NCBI GenBank assembly: GCA_000320545.1
Contig: ADNK01001987.1
Coordinates: 1 to 48,558 of the forward strand
DNA from: Bigelowiella natans CCMP2755
Taxonomy: Eukaryota; Cercozoa; Chlorarachniophyceae
DNA length: 48,558 nucleotides
Reading direction: 5' to 3'
Below, piece after piece: positions 12,254 to 23,500 of the stretch (its first letter is position 1; the number at the start of each line of letters is the position of its first letter). A model generated the notes under the pieces. That model was not told the origin of the DNA and ran no database searches. It saw only the letters and a list, made by a program, of their open reading frames with translations. A program made the position numbers and the translations under genes.

Positions 12254-12714
12254 TACACTCAGATATTTGCTTTCTTTGGGATTCCCGTCGGACTGCGCGC
12301 TTCGCTAACGGGACTATTGACTGCCGAGAAGGAGACCAAAGCGCTCACCTTCTCCGGTAGTATTTGTGGTGTTGATATCATAGTCGAATTAGGCGCTCAG
12401 ATGCGTCTCTGGGAGCACCCTAGTCCCTAATAATATGGCTTCATTCGCTGATGGTGCGCGTGGCGTGTTTTCTTCTTTGCCGTTTTCTTACGTGTTGTTT
12501 TTGTTGGTTACTATCTGCAGGCCTAGTCCGAATACCTGGTATCATAGTTGTGCTTATTTCCCTAAATGCTGCCGGCGTTAAAGGCGCGACTCTTGGCGTT
12601 GCAGGTGGTTATTGTCTGGCACGAATGAGCGCTCAGAAGATGGGTTTCCAAGATTATCGATTTGCCATTCTTTCTTTCCTTTTCTGTTTATTGTGGAAGA
12701 GATACGAGCGCTGA
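6968..12714 (+). CDS. ANKH: ANKH-family (progressive ankylosis) multi-pass membrane transporter (about 20 exons)
   Basis: Exons: 6968-7142, 7512-7587, 7873-7941, 8063-8147, 8240-8263, 8469-8531, 8667-8714, 8907-8944, 9095-9163, 9325-9388, 9608-9655, 9829-9977, 10679-10747, 11017-11084, 11276-11316, 11456-11546, 11726-11819, 11982-12023, 12263-12356, 12521-12714. About 533 residues in frame; vertebrate ANKH has 492. Family blocks appear in order: GEQIVN, a GLLL...ILGQ segment, WPL...ASRPLVN, HMPYGW (as in the human protein), FFGIPVGLRASLTGLL and KGATLGV. In animals ANKH exports ATP/citrate and so raises extracellular pyrophosphate; the role here is unknown. Oddities are an acidic loop of about 35 residues (exon 9829-9977), a 24-base microexon (8240-8263), and little room for the helix expected between exons 8907-8944 and 9095-9163. 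The initiator exon was not found, and exon 6968-7142 is hydrophilic and unconserved. The C-terminus is read straight to the stop; an alternative acceptor near 12820 would change it. Confidence 0.88.
8819..8847. repeat. (TA)n microsatellite
   Basis: A TA dinucleotide array in an ANKH intron. Confidence 0.9.
8976..9013. repeat. (CT)n microsatellite
   Basis: A CT array in the ANKH intron before exon 9095-9163. It lies upstream of the acceptor and may serve as extra polypyrimidine sequence. Confidence 0.9.
9656..9717. repeat. (GTA/GCA)n array starting at a splice donor
   Basis: A GTA/GCA trinucleotide array whose first GT is the 5' splice site after ANKH exon 9608-9655. Confidence 0.85.
10867..10920. 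repeat. (GT)n microsatellite, interrupted
   Basis: Two GT arrays in the ANKH intron between exons 10679-10747 and 11017-11084. Confidence 0.9.
12206..12254. repeat. (CT)n(CA)n compound microsatellite
   Basis: It ends only a few bases before the acceptor of ANKH exon 12263-12356, so the repeat takes the place of the usual polypyrimidine tract. Confidence 0.9.
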
Positions 12715-13995
12715 TGTACACACAGTTTTTCCTCTCGATTTTCTCTTCCCAGTTGTAACACCCTGTGCACAATACACTTCGAATTCCACTAGGTTTATTC
12801 TCCGGATTTGCATGTCAGGCGGTGGGTGTTGTCGTTGGTATGATGTTTTGCACCAAAAATAGATCATTGCGAACTAGATTTTGTTTATAATTAATAATAA
12901 CCGTCGAATGGAGGAATGCCGTACGCATTTTAGGCTAGCCATACTTTAGGCACCCATAGTGCAGCTTTCCTGATAAAATTCTCACCCCTTGCACAGCCTA
13001 TGTCCTATGTGTGCTTAATTACAATTAATCTTGGTAAATGTACGAGCAGACATGATGGTGATCCATTTAGCAGGCAGGCTCCTGCTCATTTTGCTTGCAT
13101 TACTATGCAATGCTGCTTAACCTTAGATGCGATGAATATGCATTATTATTAGCACAGCTCTCGTAATAGTTTGTTTTTAAGCACGATACTAACTAACCCG
13201 CACAGCGCAGTCGATGCATGGTATGACGTATACCGACATTGTATTAATTGCTCGCAATATTATAGGCACATAACTAGTCTGTAGTGTAATGACGCTTATA
13301 TGCGGGCGACTTGCGTGTCCTGACTCCCTTCCAAACGAAATTGGGCTCTGCATGCATCATGTACGTGACAAGAACGCGCTAACAGCATTTGGGTGGTGTA
13401 CCGACATAGACAACATCTACATGCTATCTTGACATACATGTGTAAAATGCGCAATACGTTGCACACATTCTGTCTGCAAGGGTGATGATACATAATCCAT
13501 CTTTGCTTCGGCAAGCAATAGGATGCTTAATATGCTTCATGTATTTGCGTGGGCATCGTTTCGAAGGCAACAGCGGATGTCGAGGACGGGCGTTGTATGT
13601 CTATTTTAATTTTTAAGGGAGATCACGATCGCCATGCATGTCGTCTTTCATGAATCCCTGTAGTAGTACACCTCCAGAAGGCAGACGTTATTTAGTCTTT
13701 TGTCGTAGGGGACTGAATAAGCAACATGCAGTGTGAATGGTAGACTAATCCTGTCGATTTAAGCACGAATACATGTTGAAGTACACAATAAGTAGCCTAC
13801 CAAGCTGTAGGTCTTTTTCACGTTTGATTTCTTGTCCATATGCATGTAGGGAACCGTCTGCATATTAAATATGAGAATATATAAATCACCAGGTGGGGGA
13901 GGAGCAACAAATCAGCTTCTCAAAAACGGCCGGAAAACGACAGTTTCAAGTCATGCCCCGCAACAAAATCTCAGAGAGCTTTATTCTGTTCTTTT
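12715..13995. other. Intergenic between two convergent 3' ends
   Basis: Lies between the 3' ends of ANKH (plus) and the orphan gene (minus). A CAG acceptor near 12820 with a short hydrophobic frame after it could be an alternative ANKH terminal exon. Otherwise the sequence is AT-rich with stops in all frames, and I see no gene. Confidence 0.5.
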
Positions 13996-14861
13996 CTAGT
14001 AAGCGATCTGTGATATCGAAACGCGAAGGTAACAATCGTGTTGATGGGTGAGCGAGTGCATGAAAATAAAACCTCCGTTGTGAGGTAAAACTCCGTGATC
14101 GTCTCTTGTCGCGGCTCCCATTTCGATGCAACATCGGTGAAGGTCTTACGAAATGCCTCCATATCTTGCAAACCACACACAACGAATAATGTCAGTGATA
14201 CAGCTGGTATCTATAATAATGCTGCTTCCTAGCTCCTTCTTGTTTGTTACTCTCTACTGATAATGGCGTCTCTTTTTATCAACAGGAAAGGAGGCAACTC
14301 CTCCTCCTCCTCCTCCTCCTCCTCCTACCTTTAGGCGGCCGCGTGAACCTACGAGACATTATACGATTATGTGCGGATAAACACAGTAATGTGATGATGA
14401 TGATGAGAGATGTTCCTTCTGAAGGGAAGAGAGAGAGGGCGGGGGAAGGGAGTGTTGAAGAGGCGCCCTCTTTTGAGTTTCAAGGACCTTGCAAATGATG
14501 AGTGCACGATATTCGGAAAATGCGTCGTCTATATGGAGAGATACGGAGGAAGACGGAAATGTTACAAAGAGGACGATCACGATTATATGTTAATAATAAT
14601 ATTAAAATGAAAGCTCCGTTGATCATAACGATGAAGGCAGTGACGATGGTGACGACTGCTCGCAGCAATCGTCACGATGAGCCACAAGTGACCGAAGACT
14701 TCTTTCATGTTCTTAGGAGATAAATGATACATTGTCTCGTCAAAGACAGCTATGGGGAGGGAGAAGTTGGGGTTATTTGTGGTAGGTCGCTCTACCTCGG
14801 GCACATCGCACTTCACTTCATAGTTCCCTATACCACCGAAAGAAAGTCATATGAGAATGTC

Positions 14862-14912
<51 letters not shown>

Positions 14913-16369
14913 TGTGCATGCTTGTACGTGTGTTTGTGCACGTCGCAGACAATCCGTTCGTTGTTTGGTTTCAAAAGGAGTTTGATGAGTTCGCTAGTAT
15001 AGACTCACAGTCTCGAAAGGCGTTCTTGAGATATCCATGTTTGCTGAACATTGTACGTACTTAAGATTTCATTGTTTGCGCATGCTGCCTTTAGGAGCTC
15101 TCGGATCCGAAAGACCTCTTTGCCTAATATCACCACCTTATTACAAAGTACTGAAGTGTTCTTATTTATTATGCTTGGCGGAAGTTCCTCCCACATTTCT
15201 GTATTTAAAGAAGAGGACACAAACCTGGGTTATCTATCATCATTATCGCTGTAGTTCCAGGAAGCTGCCCAATAATCACATACACTAGTTACCGACTCAT
15301 GAGCAAAACGATGAAGTTATGATCGTTGGGAAGGGACCTCAGGCCTCTTGAAAGTGACTTGGATAGGTTTCTTTTCTATATCTTTGTAAACCTTTGATTT
15401 AAAGGAGAACCGTGGTTTCTTAGGAGGAGCACATGCATTTCCATGGGTATGAATTAACTCAATCGATATTGATAATGGTGTGCTGCACAAGCGTACGTAT
15501 GTATCTACATATTAAAGTAGGATGGCCAAGAGCGCATAAAAACGTTTAATGAGCTTAATTTACTGCTATGTGCATCCCCCCCCCCCCCCCCCCCCACCAC
15601 CACGTGCCATAGCGCTCTTTGTACACTATTACTTGATCTACGACTTTTTGCCAAGCTTCCACGTAAGCATCTCGGACCTTCAAATCCTTAGTCAAGGCTA
15701 AACCTTGCCCCACACTTTGTATAAAGCAAGGAAATCGATTCAATGTGATGATGTAGGAGGGGGAGAGTGTTTGTCTTTTTCTTTCGAAGGTCTCAGAAAT
15801 TATCCACCACCCTAGCTTTTCCCGGAACTTACTCGCAAGTGAATTTGCACAGGGACGCAACTGTGCAATGAAGCGCATGATACGGGTATATGTAGAGGCA
15901 ATCATCGTCTGGAACATAATAGTGATATCCCCATGAAAAACATGGGTGATAAATTATTGTTAATGGTGATAATGATGATCATAATCATAGTAATTAGAAG
16001 AATGACAACATAAATGATCAAACACCAGAAGCAATAAATGCAAGCAGTAGACGGCGACGAAGATGTACACTATAGTACGCATTGGTACATCGTTGATGCT
16101 CTTTCTTACTCTAGTCCTTACCTTTCACTGCATCCAGCACATCCTTTCGGAACTGTTCGTACTGGTCTTTCATCTGTATTTTTGTAAAGACAATCCATGA
16201 TCGCGATGAGAAAGGTTGAATTTCATTCTGAAACGAACGCGCCAACCTCCTTGCTGGTAGTCTGCCAGAGAGTGGTTAAAACGATTCCAAAGGCAGGAGG
16301 GGGAGGTTTGTCGGCGCTCGCATTCGCAAGGGCACGTGCCCACTTGTCGCCGCCTTGCTGCTGGGCCAT
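13996..16369 (-). CDS. Orphan 240-residue protein, faintly like 2H phosphoesterases (9 exons)
   Basis: Exons high to low: 16369-16247, 16173-16122, 15908-15833, 15714-15604, 15173-15061, 14749-14693, 14528-14488, 14210-14073, 14007-13996. All eight junctions keep frame, which is the main evidence for the gene. I do not recognise the family with confidence. There is no signal peptide; the N-terminus is Gln/Gly-rich and starts MAQQQGGDKW. A segment YPYHALHCTVASL (residues about 67-79) resembles the first H-x-[ST] motif of LigT/2H phosphoesterases, but I cannot see the second motif. The rest is rich in Lys/Glu with aromatic residues and looks like an ordinary soluble helical protein. The last exon has only four codons including the stop and is the weakest part; reading past the donor at 14072 gives an alternative C-terminus. 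Confidence 0.6.
14864..14902. repeat. (TA)n microsatellite
   Basis: A TA array in the orphan-gene intron between exons 15173-15061 and 14749-14693. Confidence 0.9.
15576..15595. repeat. Poly-C homopolymer (20 bases)
   Basis: A C run just below the donor of orphan-gene exon 15714-15604. Similar G or C runs lie at 362-377, 11831-11845, 27401-27419 and 48346-48361. Their lengths may be sequencing estimates. Confidence 0.85.
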
Positions 16370-17574
16370 GCTGAGAGTCGTCGTATCGGGCTTTAAAAGG
16401 TTGAGAAGAATCAGGCGACGTCGTCTGGACTTTCAAGGTGTACGATCGTCGGACGTAACATAATCCATGGTTATTTCTCGCATTGTGATTGTTCTAAAAG
16501 CCGCATTTTTCAGCAGCTTTTTCAATGATTTATGCGGCAAATTTTATGGGACAAAACCAGGCAAAACTCATACGATCTGTGCACGTGGTTGAATGAAGCT
16601 GTAGTCTCAGTGGATTTTGAATCTCCGAACGGTCTCCGCCTAACATCTGCAGGTCATCTGTCAAAGGGCAGACGTGAAACGAACCCTCCCTTTTTCGTGT
16701 GTGGCACACTGATGGGGGGGGGATGTGGATCAGTTAGTAGCACACTCCGATGATCCTTTTAGATGTCCTCATTGGAATCACTTCATTCAACGGAGTTCGT
16801 TCATTCCACCATTCAATCAATTCAAGACTGTCAGGCTGCCTAGCTGCGCTGCACGTGAAAACAGGTGCATGAGCACCTCATGCGACAAGGGATTGTTCCA
16901 AGGGTGCAAATGGGTGCAAGCTTGCACCCTGAAGCGCTGACATTTACATCCTCGCGCGAACAATTTTCTGCATTTTGCTTTGATTTCATTTGTTCTTGCA
17001 CCCCGAGCTAGCGAGTCTCCAATTTTTGCACCCTCAAATCTCCGCTAGCTAGCTCCAGAGCTAGAATGATCTCTGCACACGACACATGCCAGCATGCACA
17101 CAAGTTCCAACATGCACACACGCGCTGCGCTAGTGCGTCTTGTTTCAGGTTGCTAGCGTTGGTCGCATGTAGTCTACACTAGCTAGCTAGCACAGTGCAC
17201 ACCACGACGCACGCTAGAACGCAACATGCACACATGTGATGCACGTGTCGTCAGGCTAGCTGGGATCAAGTGAGTCGATCTGGAAGTTGATTGCCGATCG
17301 CAGCAAGCATCTAGCGCAAATGATGCATAATAAATGCAGGAGATGGACATGGTAAACATGCACTATTGCTGTGTCTATCATGGACGCATGCTGTAACATC
17401 TAGACATCGAGGCTGCAGAATGGCACACTAGCACAGTGGTGTGCATGAACAACAGCGCTGGTCAATGTGAAGGTCTATACAGGCCTGTGCAATGATTGCA
17501 TGTGCAGTCTGCCGCCAGTCTAGCAGTTCTAGAGTGCGCACAGCATGCTGATTGTTCATTGCAGCCGTGGCTTG
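16370..17574. other. Intergenic region with TTGCACCC cluster
   Basis: Upstream of the orphan gene and downstream of the serine hydrolase. It contains the palindrome at 16912-16929, further TTGCACCC copies near 16996 and 17028, and many GCTAGC/CTAGCTAG words between 17000 and 17250. No coding exon could be supported. Confidence 0.6.
16901..17036. repeat. Cluster of TTGCACCC/GGGTGCAA motifs with an 18-base perfect palindrome
   Basis: Positions 16912-16929 read GGGTGCAAGCTTGCACCC, a perfect inverted repeat without a loop. One more forward GGGTGCAA sits at 16902-16909, and TTGCACCC recurs near 16996 and 17028. This is visible directly; a role as a binding site is inference. Confidence 0.8.
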
Positions 17575-19923
17575 TTAACTGTTACAAACGATCTCTTCGA
17601 ACAGTTCCGCCAATTCTAAGTAAGATCCTTGGCCATTGGACAGAAAAATCGCTCCCATCATTGTCGGTTCATTACTAGCACTGCTACTATCCTTTTGACC
17701 TCCTACATTTTTGTCTCCACCATTTTTTTGGCCGCTGGTAGTTATTCCCTTACCTCTAGGCCAGATATATATGTGAGAGCGCACCCCAGGCATAAATCCA
17801 CCGTGGCTCCAAACCTGCATCACAACGACCATGACAGCAGTGATGCGTGTAGGCTGCGACTTTAAAATGATGATGATGATATTGGTCATACGAATGGAGA
17901 AGTGGGATGGCGATAGCAAAAGCAATAACAAAGTTAGCATACAGAAAGTAAAAAGATTTGATGTGCAATCATGAAGATCACTACGAAGACACGGATGAAA
18001 TGTCTATCTATCGGTATCAAAGGAATGAATTATCCTCATGTCTTTAAGATTTACAGCAAACAATCATTTTGAAATATTCGGCGGTGTATGTAGCAGTGAC
18101 AACGTTATCAAAAATATTTAAGACGTTAACATACTTATGCAGAGGAGGTAGATAATTATGAAAGGATGGATGTAAGTACTTACCCCTCCCCTTTTGTCGC
18201 CATACCACGCATCTTTACCCCACCAGGCAAGACCATTCGTAAATCCGTCAGGCATCATTTCATCGATATCAGCCGTTGTTAAACCCAACTTCTCACGGCC
18301 GGTTTCCGCTGCCATCGCGAGAATAAATTTTGCCAAATCACTCGCTGTGGAGCGTAGGCCTGCGGCCGGAAACTCCGCCACGCCGTAGTGACCTTCTATT
18401 CATTAATGACGACGATATATTGTGAGAAGATTTCCGTGATAAATGAAATGCTGAGCGGAGAAAATAAGAAATGATGGTAAAACCGACTGGTTGTCCTCAT
18501 CATCACTTCTCGTGAGCACACCACTATTGGATGATTGGACTCGCCTCTAACCGCTTTGAAGATAAATCACGTGTTTTAAAAAACAAAAGATGTTTCATGC
18601 TAGCATTATTTTCCGAAATTCTAAATCGATAACGCACTAAAACATATCTGGACGCACTAAAATGGATCATCAAGTCCAAGCAAACACCTTTTCCCACGGA
18701 AGATTTGGTTGTTGGCACAGCTAACATACGACCCTGCGATAACGGTGGCGGAGAATTTTTGCTTGTTGTTGCACGATCTAGAAGCACACAAAAAAATACT
18801 CGGTAGAGTCCTACGATGTGGCGAAATTGATGCGTAATGACGTGTTTATTTACGAAAAAGGAATGGTAATTTCGCGACGACACCACTCACGATTCATGAC
18901 CGGTCACAACCTTTGATAATAACCCTCATCATCACCATAGCTATCATCATCACGTGTCTCCACAAAGTTAGCTTACTTTCGTTGAAGTTGATACTTTTTG
19001 GTCTTGCCGTGCCCCCCTTGCCAGCAACTTTTGTTTTATCGTCAGACTTCCCGTCTTTGTCAACCTTCTCTGCTTCAGAGAGGTGGTAGAAGGTATTCAC
19101 CATACCTATGGGTTTAAAGATCCTTTCTCGTGCTAGATCATGGAGTTCAGTCTTGGTTGCGCATTCCAATACATGCCCGAGTAGCGTCATTCCAGCATTC
19201 GAGTAATGGTACTTTGCCGAACCAGGTGGTTCTTTGGACCATTTAACGTCGTTGTCGTGCTTGTGTTCATGCGAGAGTCGCCATTTGACGTATCTATCCA
19301 GCGCAATTGGGCTGTCGCGCCCCTCAGACCTCCACCTACAGCCCTTGAGCAGCGCGGACTCGTCGTCATTCAACCCACTCTTGTGGGTCAATAGGTGTCT
19401 GAAATGGGATTCAAGTAAAACTGCTTCTTAGGAGAATGAGTACAAGAAATAATAGTCTAAACCCTCCTACCCGAAAGTACAATTGAGTATTGATTATTTT
19501 ACGTTCTACCTGATGGTAATTGGTACATTGCGATGGCTTGGATGTATTACTGGCAGCGGAATGTAGTCATTTATGCTCGCGTCGAGAGACTTTAGCTCTC
19601 CCCTTCTTTGGCACTGGAGAGCTAGAACAGCGAGGAATGGTTTCGAGATAGACGCGACCATGAACACAGTGTCCGCCGTAGCTGTCGCGATGATGACGGA
19701 AGGTATATCAAAATTGCAACCATTTGGAAGGAATAACTAACGACGAGGCGAATACACACATTTCCGTACCATCTGAATCTCCAACCTTTCCCTCAGCGTG
19801 TTCGAGGACAATTTCCCCTCCTTGCACAAATGCTGCTGAGCAGGCTGGAAACTCTCCTTTGGAACAGTAACCCGCCATAAGCTTGCGTATCGCAGCAAAC
19901 GGGCCTGGGTTTGGATTCCGCAT
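17575..19923 (-). CDS. Beta-lactamase-fold serine hydrolase (class C / LACTB-like; 5 exons)
   Basis: Exons high to low: 19923-19770, 19681-19510, 19398-18977, 18395-18184, 17814-17575; 399 residues in frame. The three catalytic motifs of the family are present: SISK (Ser62, Lys65), Tyr174-Ser-Asn, and His324-Gly-Gly standing in for the KTG box. The supporting block ITIRHLLTH, typical of this family, spans the second junction. Members hydrolyse beta-lactams, esters or peptides through a Ser-Lys-Tyr mechanism; the substrate cannot be told from sequence. A Lys/Gly-rich insert at about residues 225-250 and a Ser/Gly-rich stretch near 345-370 are extra. The start is taken as the ATG at 19923. The frame stays open upstream to an acceptor near 20002, so an additional 5' exon carrying a targeting peptide is possible. 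It is head-to-head with the kinesin gene. Confidence 0.85.
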
Positions 19924-20507
19924 CGAAGTACCACGAAATGCGATCGGGTTCAAAAGTGGGGTGACGGCAGGCGGTGGCTGGGTACTTTTTGGTAGTTTCA
20001 CCTGAAGATCTTGGCGACTTTTGGAATGCTATAATACTGTGTCTCAAACGTTAAATCGAGGTCGTTGGAAGTCACATCTCTGTTTTTTTTGTACCGTAAT
20101 CTTGCAGCACAAATAGCTTCCCTCCAATTTTTCTGTCCAACGGTCGAAAATCTTTATGGCTGCAAATGGCTGCCGTTCGACGTGAGAGACAATTCTCAAA
20201 TCCGATCTTAAAAAATTACATGGAAATATGTTGGTCTCACATTCTCAATCTATTTACTGATAACGACATAAAAATATTGTTCATATTCTTCTGAAAGCGC
20301 CAATATTTTACTCCAAAGTTGGTCATTTATTTCAAAATGCATTTTCATTAACATGTATGTTCAAGTGAAAACCGGGATTTGTCGGGTTTTATTCTATATT
20401 CCTAAAATGGAGACGATTTTTAGCCAATAATTGTGGCATCGGAACCCGCCAGCTGAGCTCCTCCCTAGCCCTTCACCCGTGAACTCTTCTCGAGTGCTGT
20501 CTGAGGG
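19924..20507. promoter_or_regulatory. Likely bidirectional promoter between serine hydrolase and kinesin
   Basis: 584 bases between two divergent start codons. The left part may hold a first exon of the hydrolase. No clear TATA box was identified, and the assignment rests on gene orientation. Confidence 0.4.
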
Positions 20508-23500
20508 ATGGAAGACCAAGTGGGGCTATCCCCTGGCGATGGGCTCATTCGAAGACTCCAATTTTCTGACAAGACGCCCAAGCCAACTCCAGCCGTCAAG
20601 ACTGTCCCTCTTACAAATGAGCCTGCACCCCGCAAGATGAAGGTTCTCCTTCGCATCAGGCCGATCGAGAATATGAAGAAAAGTGTAATCGATCTAGTTT
20701 CTGATACGACTGCGAGATTCACGGCTCCTAAGGTAGGACGATTTTGTAGAGCTGTCAATGTTAGCACTAAGCTCCTTTGTGTATTTTAGGAATCGGAGGC
20801 ATTTAAACATGGCAAGAATAGTGTACGTTATGAGTTCACAAAGGTTCTCCCATCGACGTCATCCCAGAAGGAGGTGTACGATACTTCAGCCAAGCATCTC
20901 GTAGGACAGCTTATGGATGGGGAGAATGGTCTCGTTTTTGCATATGGGATCACAAATTCAGGGAAGACGTACACGATCGACGGGGTTCCAACCGAAAGAG
21001 GAATAGTTCATCGTGCACTGCAAGATGTGATAGAGAAGATTGCTGACAGGAAGGAACTCAGTCTCACGATTAGCTACATGGAGATTTACAACGAAAAGAT
21101 TTTCGACCTCCTTGAATATATGGACGACCAGGTCGCTTCTTACAATGAAAATAAAAGGAGATAGTGTGTCAACTTCTACGCACACAGGCACGAGTATTGA
21201 ATGTGATCATTTTACATTATGCTTCATATCATAATTATAATCCCACCGATTGAGAGTGAGGCTCATTTATAAGATGGTTCTTTTACAGCGCAAAGTCACC
21301 AGGAAACCGCTGAAGATACTTCACGATCAATTTAAGGAAGTTTACGTACAAAACTTGAAGCAGGTGAATTTCCTCTTTCTGCATTTTTTGTGTCAATCAC
21401 GAGATTTCTCAAATTTACAGGCCGAAGTGAAGAACCTTAGAGATGCCTTGAACATTATCCAGAAAGGTAATTACAATTTTCACAAGTTTGCTTCTCTCCT
21501 TAATCGCTTTCCTAAAGGCGTTGTCGATATGTTATCATGCTAATGGGAAAGTTAGCAATCACCACCATCTCACATCGTCGGCAGCTTCAATCTGTTAGAT
21601 TTATTAAGATCTATACATCTGACCTTCCTCCACCTTTCACTTGTGCAAAACTGCAGGCGGTAGTTTCCGACAGATGGCACACACCAAAGTCCACATGGAG
21701 TCGGTCTCCAGTAGGAGCCACGTTGTCTTCACCATCACGCTGCACAAGAACAAAAGTCGATATGCGAAATTGTCAATCGTAGATCTTGCAGGGGCTGAGC
21801 GCGTGAATCGTTCGGGATGCACCTCGGGAACTCAGAAGCAGGAGCTTATCAACATCAACAAGAGTCTCATGAACCTTGGGCGCTGCCTAGAGGGGCTTCG
21901 TCACAACCAAACCCATTCGACGTCGCGGCCAATTCCTTTCCGCGACTCGTTGCTGACGTTCCTATTCAAAGATAGCCTTCTCGGAGACGGAGAAACTGTC
22001 ATGATCGCAACCGCCAATCCTCATCCTAACGACTACGATGAGACGGTACATGCGATGAGATACACATCTATTGCAAGTGAAATCAAGATTCTTGCGAAAG
22101 TCAAAACCCACCAGAAGTTAAGAGCCACGCGTCCAAGGATAGCAGCCCTCTCTACTGTAAAGAAAAAACACCAACCTCACGCGTCTCAGGAGAGTATTGC
22201 TTCGCCTGCCTCCGCCAGCTCTCACGAGGGTCTGTGGGAGGTGATAGAGGAGAAGGAAGAGAGAATCACGGAGCTTCTCGACAAGGTGTATCAGCTCAAG
22301 AAGCAGATGGTCAAGATGGAAGCAAAACGAGTTGAATCGGTGCAGAATGCCAGAGAGGAGACCAGCAAGCTGTTTGAAAGGCAAATCGAGGAGATGGAGA
22401 GCGAGCACGAGACGCGAATGGAAGAAGTCAAGAAAAACATCTCCGAACTCTATGAGAGAAAGATGATAATCCGGCAGCGGCAGCATGTCAGAGAGAAGCA
22501 AGAGCTCAGCAGCAGCAGCCACAGCGAAGACCAAACCTTTGAGGAGAAGGTAAAGCAGATCCTTAATTTGGAGTCGGCTCTTCACGACCGTGAACTCAAA
22601 AGCCTCAAAGACAGCCACGACAAAGAAATCAAGCAGCTGCGGGCCGACAAGGCTCAAAGTCAAGCACTGGAGAAGGGTCTCCAGCAACAACTTAAAGAGA
22701 TGCACGAGAGCTATAGTAACCAAGAATTAGAGCAAAAGAGTAAAGTTGCCAAGCTTGAGGGGAAGGTGTCCCTTCTGTCTACCCAGTTGGAGTCGATAAA
22801 ATCATCGCAAAACCAGAAGCAAATGGCAGATAGGGATGCATATCAAACGTCGATCACGGATAAGACCAAGCAAATTAAGAACCTGGAAGCTCAACTACAG
22901 GCTTCAAACGACCAGATTATCCAGATCCGTAGCGAAATAGCCAAGATGGAGGCCGAGCATTTGAGAAAGATCAAGGCCATCGGGAAAATGTCCAAGGATA
23001 AGACAGAAAAAATGGCTAAAGAGTTGAGTAAGAAGGAAGACATCGAGAAAAAGCTAAGGCAGCAACTAGAGGAAGCTCTATCCGTAAGTGAGGAGCAAAC
23101 GAAGAGTAGGAATCTGAAAATTCAAGCACTTACTGCTGAGGTCAAAAAGAGGAAGACAGAGGAAAAAAGGCTGCAGGAACTGGTGAAGGAACAAGAGAAG
23201 AGGCTTGAAGAGGGAGAAAAATCTTTCAAGGCGAAAATCGTTCTCTTGGAGAAAAAGATTGGCGAGGAGGGAGATTTCCAGAAGAAGGCAAAGAATGCTG
23301 AGGAGGAGTTGAAGCACTCGATGGCGGCCGTTGAGGAAAAAGCCAGCAGTTTGGCTGAGGCCGAAGCTCAGATTAAAGCTCTAAAGAAGCAGATTGCCAA
23401 GGAGCAAAAAGCTCACACCAAGCAAAAGAAATCTCATGAAACCGTCCTTAAACGGGCTCAGGAGGAGCTCAAAGCTCTCCAAGATGAGTGCGCCTCATTG

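Noticed and set aside
7512-12714. MATE-type multidrug transporter
   Set aside because: The first exons looked MATE-like, but GEQIVN, SRPLVN, HMPYGW and GATLGV in order are ANKH hallmarks.
18524-18886. Minus-strand frame of about 120 codons inside the serine hydrolase intron
   Set aside because: It lies wholly in an intron bounded by catalytic exons that join in phase, and it has no domain.
22118-22723. Leu-rich minus-strand frame opposite the kinesin
   Set aside because: It is the antisense of a Lys/Glu/Gln-rich coiled coil, which always reads as Leu/Phe-rich.
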